Shown: positions 18,705 to 26,407 of the stretch, piece after piece | Layout of the letters: each line of letters starts with the position of its first letter | How positions within the stretch are numbered: the first letter of the stretch is position 1 | From: Actinoplanes teichomyceticus ATCC 31121 | Lineage (GTDB): Bacteria > Actinomycetota > Actinomycetes > Mycobacteriales > Micromonosporaceae | Direction of reading: 5' to 3' | NCBI RefSeq assembly: GCF_003711105.1 | Contig: NZ_CP023865.1 | Location: forward strand, 6,044,501-6,108,500 | DNA length: 64,000 nt | Notes under the pieces: generated by a model | The model's input: only the letters and a program-made list of their open reading frames with translations | Databases searched by the model: none | Told to the model about the DNA's origin: nothing | Position numbers and translations under genes: made by a program

Positions 18705-19014
18705 CCCGCACGACCGCCCCCCTTCGACCCGCCGCTGGCCCGGCGACCTGCACCGACCGGAGCGCCCTGACCGGGCCCCCGATCGCCGGGCCACCCGCAC
18801 CGACCAACCGCCCTGACCGGCCCACCGATCGCCCGGCGACCCGCACCGGCCAGACCGCCCCCCACCGGGCCGTCGTTCCTCATGAGCGGAAGCGCCCACC
18901 CGCCGTCGTCACCCCGGTCCGTGGCGGCGGCCGATGTTCCGCCGGAATTCGCACCATCCGAATTTGCCGCAGCGCCGGGTAGAGCCGGCCCGCGCCCGCA
19001 CCCGGAGGTCCTCC
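18705..19014. repeat. 310-bp spacer with an imperfect 46-bp tandem repeat
   Basis: Between the TetR and acyltransferase genes. GCCCTGACCGG at 18764 recurs at 18810, and the flanking sequence (CCGATCGCC..GG..ACCCGCACCG) recurs with it at the same 46-base offset. A third, weaker copy lies to the left. I see no convincing gene; the frames crossing it have arginine/proline-rich composition. The right end holds a CGGAGG ribosome-binding site for the acyltransferase. Confidence 0.5.
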
Positions 19015-19680
19015 ATGACCCGCATGCCACCCCTCTACGCGGCCGCTCATCGCACGCTCGGCGTCCTGCTGCGCGGTCTCTGGCCCACCACGGTCACCGG
19101 GCTGGAGCACCTCCCGGCCGGCACCGGCGCCGTCCTCGCCGCCAACCATCACGCCGTCGCCGACCAGCTCTTCCTCGGCGTCAACACGCCGCGGCACATC
19201 GCCTTCTGGGCCAAGGCCGAGTACTTCCGCTCCTCCGGCATCCGCGGCGCCCTGACCCGCCGGGTGGTCACCGGGATGGGCGCCATCCCGGTCGAACGCG
19301 CCGGCGGCCGGGCCGTGCTCACCGCCTTCGACGCGGCCGTCCCGATCCTTCAGGGCGGCGGGCTGGTCGCGGTCTTCCCGGAAGGCACCCGCTCCCCCGA
19401 CGGCCGCCTCTACCGCGGCCGCACCGGCGCCGTCCGGCTCGCCGCCCAGGCCGGCGTCCCGATCGTCCCGGTCGGGATCCGCGGCACCGAACGGATCCGG
19501 CCGGCCGGGCGGCGGCTGCCCCGGCCACACCCGGTGACACTGAGCTTCGGGCCCGCCCTGCCGGTGGAGGTGGAGTCGGCGCGTGACGCCCGCCGGCTGA
19601 CGGACGAGCTGATTGCGCGGATCCAGTCGCTGAGCGGACAGGTCTACGTGCCCTCCTACGCTCCTGTCCGGCATGGGTGA
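19015..19680 (+). CDS. 1-acylglycerol-3-phosphate O-acyltransferase family protein
   Basis: A 221-residue PlsC-type acyltransferase that would add an acyl chain to a lysophospholipid or related acceptor at the membrane. Block I is NHHAVADQ (H-x4-D), block II lies around GMGAIPVERAGGRAV, block III is FPEGTRSPDG, and block IV is VPIVPVGIRG; all four conserved blocks are intact. No clear transmembrane helix is seen, so membrane association is probably peripheral. The ATG at 19015 has CGGAGG at the right distance; the longer frame from 18934 starts in the repeat spacer. Confidence 0.92.
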   Translation: MTRMPPLYAAAHRTLGVLLRGLWPTTVTGLEHLPAGTGAVLAANHHAVADQLFLGVNTPRHIAFWAKAEYFRSSGIRGALTRRVVTGMGAIPVERAGGRAVLTAFDAAVPILQGGGLVAVFPEGTRSPDGRLYRGRTGAVRLAAQAGVPIVPVGIRGTERIRPAGRRLPRPHPVTLSFGPALPVEVESARDARRLTDELIARIQSLSGQVYVPSYAPVRHG

Positions 19681-20304
19681 CGCTGGTCGTCGGCGCCGTT
19701 CGGGGGTGGTGACGCTGCCCGGCGTGTGGTCCTGACGCGACCGTTGCCCGGATGTCGCCGCCTCCCCGTGGGTTCGGCGGGTGGTCGGCGGGTGGTCGGC
19801 GGCGCGCTTGTGGGGTGGGTGGCGGCACGCACTCACGGCCGTCGGTGGCCGCGGGAGCCCGGCGGCGTACGCCCCGCGTCACCACCGCGACGCCGGTCAC
19901 TGCCCGCCCATGGCTGAGCCACGCGGCGCGTGGTTACGGTCCGGCCCTGTCACCGGCCGCGAGTGGTTGTTGAGCGAGTCCGGGCGCACGCTCGGCCGCC
20001 GGAGTCCGACTGGTGCTGACGGCGGCCATTCGATGCCATAACGACCACCAGCACCAGCCGGAACCACCGAGCTGGCACCCACGGCGGTGACCCGACCGCC
20101 GAAACAACCACCAACACCAGCCCACACCACCCAGCTGGCACCCACGGCGGTGACCCGGGCGCCGCGACGAGCACCACCACCAGCCGGAGGCCGGGTGGCG
20201 GGGGCTCGTGGCGCGGGAGGGCGACCGGCGGCATCGGCCAGCGACGTGCGGGCTGGCCGGCGGTGACCGGTGGTGGGCTGCCGGTCGTACCGAAGAGGTG
20301 GGTT
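19681..20304. other. 624-bp spacer holding a 63-bp direct repeat
   Basis: No supported gene. A 25-base block is identical at 20070-20094 and 20133-20157 (offset 63), with related CACCAGCC/ACCACC-rich sequence around both copies and a third partial copy near 20171. A minus-strand frame across 19950-20234 encodes repeated valine-rich segments, but it has no start signal and its periodicity simply follows the DNA repeat, so it is not called. Confidence 0.6.
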
Positions 20305-21312
20305 TCAGGCCTCGGGTTCGCTGCGCCGCCGGTCGATCGCGACGTAGGAGCCGGGCTGCGACTTGGCGACCTTTTTCATCTCGGAGGCGACCGCGATGAC
20401 CATCCGCGGGTCGTCGAACTGCCGGCCGCCGGCGGTGGCCTGGGCGACGCCGATGGAGAGGGTCACCAGGGCGGCGCGCTGCTTGTTGCCGCGCCGGTCG
20501 GGGACTTCGATGTATCCGCGCTGGGCGTCCTTCGGGTCGTAGAGGCGGTCGGCGGCCGATTCGAAGTCGGTGACCATGCTCTTGGTCAGCGGCAGGACCT
20601 GGTCCGGGTGGCAGATGAAGACGAAGTCGTCGCCGCCGATGTGGCCCAGGAAGATCGACGGTTTGCCGGTGGCGGCGCTGGCGCGTTGCAGGCTCCGGGC
20701 CAGGGCGATGATGAACTCGTCGCCGCGGTCGAATCCGTACACGTCATTGACGCTCTTGAATCGGTCGATGTCGATGTAGCCGACCGAGTAGTCGCCGCCG
20801 GCGCGCATGCGGTCGCTGATCTCGCGGCGGACGCGGGCGTTGCCGGGCAGGCCGGTCAGCGGGGAGACCTCGCGGAACTCCTTGTTGCGGCGCAGCGTCG
20901 TGGACACCCGGGCGATCAGCTCGGCCGTGTCGAACGGTTTGGTGAGGTAGTCGTCGGCGCCGGTGGTCAGCCCGACGACCTTGTCCACGGTCATGCTCCG
21001 GGCGGTCAGCATGATCACCGGCAGGGCGGAGGTCAGCGGGTCGGCGCGCAGCCGGCGGATCAGCTCGACCCCGTCCATCCGGGGCATCATCCAGTCGACC
21101 AGCGCCAGGTCCGGCCGGTGCGTCTCCATCATGTCGAGCGCCTCCTGCCCGTCGCGGGCGCGGATCACGTCGAAGCCGTGCACCTTGAGGTTGAACTCGA
21201 CGAAGCTCGCGATGTCCTGGTCGTCGTCGACGACCAGGACGAGATCGGGTCGTTGTTCCTCGGCGTCGAGCCCGAGGTCGTCGACCACGGGCCCCGGCTC
21301 GGCGGTACTCAC
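20305..21312 (-). CDS. Response regulator with REC and GGDEF-type (GGDDF) domains
   Basis: A 335-residue protein. The receiver domain (about 24-142) has acidic residues D29-D31, phospho-acceptor D73 in [10 protein letters not shown]103 and K125 (YLTKPF). The GGDEF domain (about 148-330) has the nucleotide-binding [12 protein letters not shown] and GFDRGDEF blocks, but the signature is GGDDF (226-230), with Asp in place of Glu. There is no RxxD inhibitory site five residues before it. It may be a weak or altered cyclase, or a c-di-GMP/GTP sensor. The GTG start overlaps the rpe stop (GTGA), so the two are translationally coupled. No histidine kinase is adjacent. Confidence 0.9.
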   Translation of the reverse strand: MSTAEPGPVVDDLGLDAEEQRPDLVLVVDDDQDIASFVEFNLKVHGFDVIRARDGQEALDMMETHRPDLALVDWMMPRMDGVELIRRLRADPLTSALPVIMLTARSMTVDKVVGLTTGADDYLTKPFDTAELIARVSTTLRRNKEFREVSPLTGLPGNARVRREISDRMRAGGDYSVGYIDIDRFKSVNDVYGFDRGDEFIIALARSLQRASAATGKPSIFLGHIGGDDFVFICHPDQVLPLTKSMVTDFESAADRLYDPKDAQRGYIEVPDRRGNKQRAALVTLSIGVAQATAGGRQFDDPRMVIAVASEMKKVAKSQPGSYVAIDRRRSEPEA

Positions 21313-21989
21313 ATCGACTTCCCCATCCGCTCGGCGGCCAGTGCCCGAAGCTTACGCACCGCCTCCGCCGGATCCTGCGCGCCATAGACGGCGGTGCCCG
21401 CCACGAACGCGTCCGCACCCGCCTCGGCGGCCTGCTCGATGGTGTCCGCCGCGATCCCGCCGTCCACCTCGACACGCACCTCGAGGTTGCCGGCCTCGAC
21501 GCGCCGGCGCACGTCACGCACCTTGCCGAGCATCTCCGGCAGGAACTTCTGGCCGCCGAAACCGGCCTTGATCGTCATGATCAGCACGGTGTCGAAATGC
21601 GGCAGCATCTCCAGGTACGGCTCGACCGGCGTGTCCCGGTCGATGGCCAGCCCGGCCTTGGCGCCCGCCGCGCGCAGCGTCTTGGCCAGCGCCACCGGGT
21701 CCGCGCAGGCCTCGGCGTGGAACGTCACGTTGTACGCCCCGGCCTCGGCGTAGCCCGGCGCCCACCGCTCGGGATCGGTGATCATCAGGTGCACGTCGAA
21801 CGGGAGCTTGGTCGCCTTGCGCAGACTCTGCACCACGGGCAGGCCGATGGTGAGATTCGGCACGAAATGGTTGTCCATGACGTCCACGTGCGCCCAGTCC
21901 GCGGCCCCCTCGATGGCGTGCACTTCCTCGGCGAGGCGGGAGAAGTCGGAGGCGAGGATGCTCGGCGCGATGATCGGCGATCGTGTCAC
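21309..21989 (-). CDS. rpe: Ribulose-phosphate 3-epimerase
   Basis: A 226-residue TIM-barrel enzyme interconverting ribulose 5-phosphate and xylulose 5-phosphate in the pentose phosphate pathway. It shows [18 protein letters not shown], the metal-binding [42 protein letters not shown] and VDGGIAADT; the catalytic Asp residues and metal-binding His are in place. The GTG at 21989 is chosen because it encodes the family N-terminus and has TACACT six bases upstream; the longer frame has no similarity upstream of it. The REC-GGDEF gene follows with a four-base overlap. Confidence 0.97.
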   Translation of the reverse strand: MTRSPIIAPSILASDFSRLAEEVHAIEGAADWAHVDVMDNHFVPNLTIGLPVVQSLRKATKLPFDVHLMITDPERWAPGYAEAGAYNVTFHAEACADPVALAKTLRAAGAKAGLAIDRDTPVEPYLEMLPHFDTVLIMTIKAGFGGQKFLPEMLGKVRDVRRRVEAGNLEVRVEVDGGIAADTIEQAAEAGADAFVAGTAVYGAQDPAEAVRKLRALAAERMGKSM

Positions 21990-21995
21990 CGGTGA

Positions 21996-22001
21996 AGTGT
22001 A
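21996..22001 (-). promoter_or_regulatory. Putative -10 box of a leaderless rpe promoter
   Basis: The minus strand reads TACACT, ending six bases before the GTG start of rpe. There is no ribosome-binding site, so rpe mRNA probably begins at or next to its start codon. Confidence 0.5.
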
Positions 22002-22135
22002 TGACCCCGCCCGCGCGGCACAGCACGGGAACCCGCGCCCACCAGCACGGAAACTCCGGGCGACCGGCACGGGAACTCTCACCCACACCGGGCGTCCGGC
22101 CGCGGCACGAGCCGCTGCCCGCCCGGTGTGCTCGG

Positions 22136-22141
22136 TATCGT
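22136..22141 (+). promoter_or_regulatory. Putative -10 box of a leaderless promoter
   Basis: TATCGT lies eight bases before the ATG at 22150, with no ribosome-binding site between. It faces away from the rpe promoter about 140 bp to the left. Confidence 0.45.
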
Positions 22142-22149
22142 TCCGCGCC

Positions 22150-23292
22150 ATGACCACGACGCTGCAACAGCGCCGCGTGCCGGAGAGCCCCGCCCCCACC
22201 TCGCAGACCCGCCCGCGCCGGCCGCACCGGATCGCGGTCGTCGACGGGCTCCGGCTCCTGGCCGCGCTGGCCGTCGCCCTCTACCACCTCTGCGGCGACC
22301 TGCCGGTGGCCAAGGCGTGGGAGGCCCGCCCCCAGGACATCTTCCCCGGACTCTTCCCGATCGCGGCCTACGGCTGGCTCGGCGTCGAGCTGTTCTTCAT
22401 GATCAGCGGGTTCGTCATCTGCATGAGCTGCTGGGGGCGTACCCCGGGGCAGTTCTTCCGGTCCCGGGTGGTCCGCCTCTTCCCCGCCTACTGGCCGGCG
22501 GTGCTGATCACCACGACGGTCGTGGCGCTGTGGCCGGTCGCCACCCACCGGCTGCCGATCGACCAGGTGATCGCCAATCTCACCATGCTGCACACGCCGC
22601 TGGGCGTGTCGAACGTGGACACCGCGTACTGGACGCTCTGGGCCGAGATGCGGTTCTACCTGCTGTTCGGGGTCGCCGCGGTGTGGCGCGGCCTGACCCT
22701 GCGGCGCACCCTGCTGTTCTGCTACGGCTGGCTGGTCGCCGCGGTGCTGGCCGGCGGCAGCAAGTTGCCGGTGCTGGCGCAGCTGTTCCAGCCCTCGTTC
22801 GCGCCGCTGTTCGTGGCCGGCATCGCCTTCTACCTGATCCACCGCTTCGGAGCGGACCTGCAGCTGTGGGGCGTGGTCGCGCTGTCCTGGGCGCTCGCCG
22901 TGCACAACGTGGTGGGCCGGGTGGGCGCCACCGCCGCGGCGAACCGCCAGCCGCTCGACGCCCGGATCGCCATGCTGCTGGTGACCGTGTTCTTCGTCGT
23001 CATGGCGGTCATCGCGCTGGGCTGGACCGCCCGGATCCAGTGGCGCTGGCTGACCTGGGCCGGGGCGCTGACCTACCCGTTCTACCTGCTGCACCAGTAC
23101 ATCGGCTGGTCGATCATCCACGGGTTGAGCGGGGTGCGCCCCCGCCTGCTCGTGCTCGCCGGGGTGATCGTGGCGCTGCTGTTCGCCGCCTGGCTGCTGC
23201 ACCGGCTGGTGGAGAGGCCGCTGGCCCGGGTGCTGAAGGACCGGCTGGAGCAGGCCGCCGCCGGGATGCGGGCGAAGGACGCGCCAGCGTGA
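22150..23292 (+). CDS. Acyltransferase family 3 (OafA-like) integral membrane protein
   Basis: A 380-residue polytopic protein with about ten membrane helices. The start of the Acyl_transf_3 domain is [20 protein letters not shown], with the conserved histidine in helix 1. [12 protein letters not shown] and [17 protein letters not shown] carry the arginine cluster that follows helix 2, and the domain ends at [15 protein letters not shown]. Family members acetylate or succinylate sugars of exopolysaccharides, antibiotics or lipids, or mycothiol-like metabolites; the acceptor here is unknown. No glycosyltransferase or polyketide genes adjoin. The gene is a single plus-strand unit between rpe and rsmB and ends at a strong terminator. 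Confidence 0.9.
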   Translation: MTTTLQQRRVPESPAPTSQTRPRRPHRIAVVDGLRLLAALAVALYHLCGDLPVAKAWEARPQDIFPGLFPIAAYGWLGVELFFMISGFVICMSCWGRTPGQFFRSRVVRLFPAYWPAVLITTTVVALWPVATHRLPIDQVIANLTMLHTPLGVSNVDTAYWTLWAEMRFYLLFGVAAVWRGLTLRRTLLFCYGWLVAAVLAGGSKLPVLAQLFQPSFAPLFVAGIAFYLIHRFGADLQLWGVVALSWALAVHNVVGRVGATAAANRQPLDARIAMLLVTVFFVVMAVIALGWTARIQWRWLTWAGALTYPFYLLHQYIGWSIIHGLSGVRPRLLVLAGVIVALLFAAWLLHRLVERPLARVLKDRLEQAAAGMRAKDAPA

Positions 23293-23293
23293 C

Positions 23294-23334
23294 GACGAGG
23301 CCGCCGGAAACCTCCCGGCGGCCTCGTCCTTTTC
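23294..23334 (+). terminator. Intrinsic terminator of the acyltransferase gene
   Basis: A 14-bp perfect stem (23294-23307 with 23315-23328), loop of seven bases, then CTTTTC on the plus strand. It begins just after the stop codon and also lies 10 bases beyond the rsmB stop on the minus strand, so it may serve both convergent genes. Confidence 0.9.
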
Positions 23335-23343
23335 ACGACCGGA

Positions 23344-24813
23344 TCAGCTGGTCCGCCGCAGCACCGCCAGGAACATCGCGTCGGTGCCGTGCCGGTGCGG
23401 CCACAGCTGCACCGTCGGCCCCGGGCCGAGCCCCGGCATCCCCGGCGGCAGCAGCGGCCGGGCGTCCACGAAGTCGACCTCGACGCCGCTGCGCCGGGCC
23501 CCCTCACTGACCGTCACCTGAGTCTCCACCATGTGCGGGGAGCACGTCACGTACGCCACCACGCCGCCCGGGCGCACCGCCCGCAGCGCCGCCACCAGCA
23601 GTTCCCGCTGCAGCCGGGTCAGCGGCGGCAGATCGGCCGGCTGCCGGCGCCAGCGTGACTCGGGCCGGCGCCGCAGCGAGCCCAGCCCGGTGCACGGCGC
23701 GTCCACCAGCACCCGGTCGAACGCCTCCTCCGGCAGGTCCGGGTCACGGCCCACCGAGCGGCCGTCCATCGGGAAGACCGTCACCGGCATCCCCTCGGTG
23801 GCCTGCTCGACCAGGCGGGCACGGTGCTCGGCGACCTCGACCGCGGTCACCTCGGCGCCCCGGCCGGCGGCGATCGCGCCGATCAGGCCGGTCTTGCCGC
23901 CGGGCCCGGCACACAGGTCCAGCCAGCGGGTGTCGCGGCCCTCGACCGGGGCGGCCAGCAGCGCCGCCGCGACCAGCTGGGAGCCCTCGTCCTGGACGTG
24001 GGCGCGGCCCTCGCGGATGGCGGCCAGGTCACGCGGCGCGCCGCCGGTGAGATAGACCGCGTACGGCGAGAACGCCCCCGGCACCCCGCCCACCTCGTCG
24101 GCCAGCTCGATCGCGTCGGCCCGCCCCGGACGCGCGCACAGGTGCACGGCCGGCGGCTGGTTGTCCTCGATCAGCAGCCGGGCGGTGTCCTCCAGGTCAC
24201 CGCCGAGCGCCTCGGCGAACGACCGGACCACCCACTGCGGGTGGTGGTGCAGCACGGACAGGTTCCCGACCGGGTCGTCGTCGTACGACGGGGCGAGCTT
24301 CGCCAGCCACCCCTCCAGCGGGGTCTCCGAGATGGTGCGCATCACCGCGTTGGCGAACCCGGCCGCGCCCGGCGCCACCGACCGCACCAGGTCGACCGTC
24401 TGGTTGACCGCGGCGTGCGCCGGCACCCGGGTGTGCAGCAGCTGGTATGCGCCGAGCCGCAGGGCGTCGCGGGCCGGCGGGTCGATCCGGGCCACCTCCC
24501 GGCCGGCCGCGTCGGCGACGATCAGGTCGAGGGTTCCCAGCGCGCGCAGCGTGCCGTACGTCAGCTCGGTGGCGAACGCCGCGTCCCGCCCGGACAGCCC
24601 CATCCCGCCGAGGATGTCGGCCAGTACCAGGTTCGCGTACGCGTCGTCGCGGTGCACGGCGGCGATCGCCTCGTACGCCGCCTGCCGCGCCGGATCCGAC
24701 GGCGGCCGGCCGCCGCGCGGAGCCCGCCCGCTGCGCTGATCCCGCGGATGTCCCGGTCCGGCCGGCCGCCGTGGGCCGGCGCCGTGCGGCCGTGAAGCCC
24801 GATGTTCGGTCAC
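23344..24813 (-). CDS. rsmB: 16S rRNA (cytosine-C5)-methyltransferase RsmB/Fmu
   Basis: A 489-residue enzyme that methylates a cytosine of 16S rRNA (C967 in E. coli). After a basic, low-complexity 40-residue N-terminus come a NusB-like RNA-binding domain (about 45-175; ARQAAYEAIAAVHRDDAYAN, QLLHTRVPAHAAVNQTVDLV) and the Rossmann methyltransferase domain with SAM motif LDLCAGPGGKTGL. The two catalytic-cysteine motifs are VDAPCTGLGSLRRRPESRWR and AYVTCSPH. It starts with GTG and follows fmt by 55 bases in the priA-def-fmt-rsmB cluster. Confidence 0.96.
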   Translation of the reverse strand: MTEHRASRPHGAGPRRPAGPGHPRDQRSGRAPRGGRPPSDPARQAAYEAIAAVHRDDAYANLVLADILGGMGLSGRDAAFATELTYGTLRALGTLDLIVADAAGREVARIDPPARDALRLGAYQLLHTRVPAHAAVNQTVDLVRSVAPGAAGFANAVMRTISETPLEGWLAKLAPSYDDDPVGNLSVLHHHPQWVVRSFAEALGGDLEDTARLLIEDNQPPAVHLCARPGRADAIELADEVGGVPGAFSPYAVYLTGGAPRDLAAIREGRAHVQDEGSQLVAAALLAAPVEGRDTRWLDLCAGPGGKTGLIGAIAAGRGAEVTAVEVAEHRARLVEQATEGMPVTVFPMDGRSVGRDPDLPEEAFDRVLVDAPCTGLGSLRRRPESRWRRQPADLPPLTRLQRELLVAALRAVRPGGVVAYVTCSPHMVETQVTVSEGARRSGVEVDFVDARPLLPPGMPGLGPGPTVQLWPHRHGTDAMFLAVLRRTS

Positions 24814-24868
24814 GCTGGATCTCCTTCGGCGTGCTCTCCTGGCCGTTGCTTGGCTGCGGTGCAGTCCG

Positions 24869-25795
24869 TCACGCCAGTTTTTCCCCTGCCTCGATACGCA
24901 TGCCGCGCGCCCAGTCGGTCGCGGCCATCGGTTTCTTGCCGGCCGCGCGGACCTCGCCCAGTTGCACCGGCGTGGTCGCGGTGCCGGCCAGCACCTGGGT
25001 GCGCTCCACCCGCAGCTCGCCCGGCGGAAGGTGCGGGGCGTTCGCTACGGGGCGGACCGGGCCCAGCTTGAGCCGGTCGCCGCGCAGTGTCGTCCACGCG
25101 CCCGGCGCCGGGGTGCACGCCCGGATCCGCCGGTCCACCGCGAACGCCGGGTCGCTCCAGCGGATCCGCGCGTCCTCGGCGGTGAGTTTCGGTGCCAGGC
25201 TGACCCCGTCGTGCGGCTGCGGATGCGCCCGCGCGGTGCCCGCCTCGATCGCGTCGAGCACCGCGACGAGCAGCCCGGCGCCCTCGTGGGCGAGGCGCTC
25301 CAGCAGGTCGCCGGAGGTGTCGTTGAACCGGATCTGGTCGGTGACCGTGCCGTACACCGGGCCGGTGTCCAGACCCGCCTCCAGCTCGAAGACGCTGGCG
25401 CCGGTCACCTCGTCACCGTGCAGCACAGCGTGCTGCACGGGCGCCGCACCGCGCCAGGCCGGCAGCAGCGAGAAGTGCAGGTTCACCCAGCCGTGCTTGG
25501 GGATCTCCAGGGCGGACGGGGGCACCAGCGCGCCGTACGCCACCACCGGCACACAGTCCGGCGCCAGCTCGCGCAGCCGCTGCTGGAACTCCGGGTCGCG
25601 CGGTTTCTCCGGGGTGAGCACCTCGATGCCCCGTTCGTCGGCCCACGCGCCGGCCGGTGAGCGCACCAGGCGGCGGCCTCGCCCGGCCGGGGCGTCCGGC
25701 CGGGTCACCACGGCGACCAGTTCGTGCCCGGACGCGGCGATCGCGTCCAGGCTGGGCAGCGCCACCTCGGGCGTGCCGGCGAAGACCAGGCGCAT
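24869..25795 (-). CDS. fmt: Methionyl-tRNA formyltransferase
   Basis: Formylates initiator Met-tRNA using 10-formyl-tetrahydrofolate. The 308-residue protein has the catalytic domain (about 1-205) with N105, H107 ([12 protein letters not shown]) and D143 (GLDTGPVYG), which correspond to the catalytic triad of the family. The C-terminal OB-like domain ends at [11 protein letters not shown]. It lies four bases downstream of def, so start formylation and deformylation are encoded together. Length and motifs are normal. Confidence 0.98.
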   Translation of the reverse strand: MRLVFAGTPEVALPSLDAIAASGHELVAVVTRPDAPAGRGRRLVRSPAGAWADERGIEVLTPEKPRDPEFQQRLRELAPDCVPVVAYGALVPPSALEIPKHGWVNLHFSLLPAWRGAAPVQHAVLHGDEVTGASVFELEAGLDTGPVYGTVTDQIRFNDTSGDLLERLAHEGAGLLVAVLDAIEAGTARAHPQPHDGVSLAPKLTAEDARIRWSDPAFAVDRRIRACTPAPGAWTTLRGDRLKLGPVRPVANAPHLPPGELRVERTQVLAGTATTPVQLGEVRAAGKKPMAATDWARGMRIEAGEKLA

Positions 25796-25799
25796 CAGC

Positions 25800-26357
25800 T
25801 CACCGCCCCAGGCCGAAGATGCCCCGGCCGTGCGGGCTCTCCTTGATCGTCGGGGGCTTGGCCGCGTCGTACCACTCCGCGGAGCGGATCTGCTTCATCG
25901 CTTCCTTGCGCGCGGCCGCGTCCAACCGGTCCAGGAACAGCACGCCGTCCAGGTGATCGGTCTCGTGCTGCACGCACCGCGCCATCAGCCCGGTGCCGAC
26001 CAGCTGGATCGGGTCGCCGTACTCGTTGAAGCCGTTCGCCACGACGTTCTGCCGGCGCTTGGTGTCGATGTAGATGCCCGGGATGGAGAGGCAGCCCTCC
26101 GGGCCGTCCTGCTCCTCGTCGTCCGGGAACGACAGCACCGGGTTGACGATGTGCCCGACCACGTCGTCGACATCGAAGGTGAACACCCGCAGGCCGACCC
26201 CGAGCTGCGGGGCGGCCAGACCGGCGCCGCCCTCGTCCAGCATGGTGTCGGTGAGGTCCTTGACCAGCTTGCGGAGCTCGACGTCGAAATCGACGACCGG
26301 GTCGGCCTCGGTGCGCAGCACCGGATCACCGAAAAGACGGATGGGCTGGACGGTCAC
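25800..26357 (-). CDS. def: Peptide deformylase
   Basis: A 185-residue metalloenzyme that removes the N-terminal formyl group from nascent proteins. All three motifs are intact: GAGLAAPQ (44-51), EGCLS (87-91, metal ligand C89) and HETDH (131-135, two His ligands and the catalytic Glu). A C-terminal extension of about 25 residues follows the core, as in other actinobacterial enzymes. It starts with GTG, is followed after four bases by fmt, and is preceded by priA. Confidence 0.98.
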   Translation of the reverse strand: MTVQPIRLFGDPVLRTEADPVVDFDVELRKLVKDLTDTMLDEGGAGLAAPQLGVGLRVFTFDVDDVVGHIVNPVLSFPDDEEQDGPEGCLSIPGIYIDTKRRQNVVANGFNEYGDPIQLVGTGLMARCVQHETDHLDGVLFLDRLDAAARKEAMKQIRSAEWYDAAKPPTIKESPHGRGIFGLGR

Positions 26358-26407
26358 TGAAGCGGAACTCCTCAGACAGGGAAACGGCTGGGAAACAGTC
26401 TACGGAC

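Noticed and set aside
19950..20234. Small minus-strand ORF with repeated valine-rich segments
   Set aside because: No ribosome-binding site or -10 box; its periodicity is the translation of the 63-bp DNA repeat.
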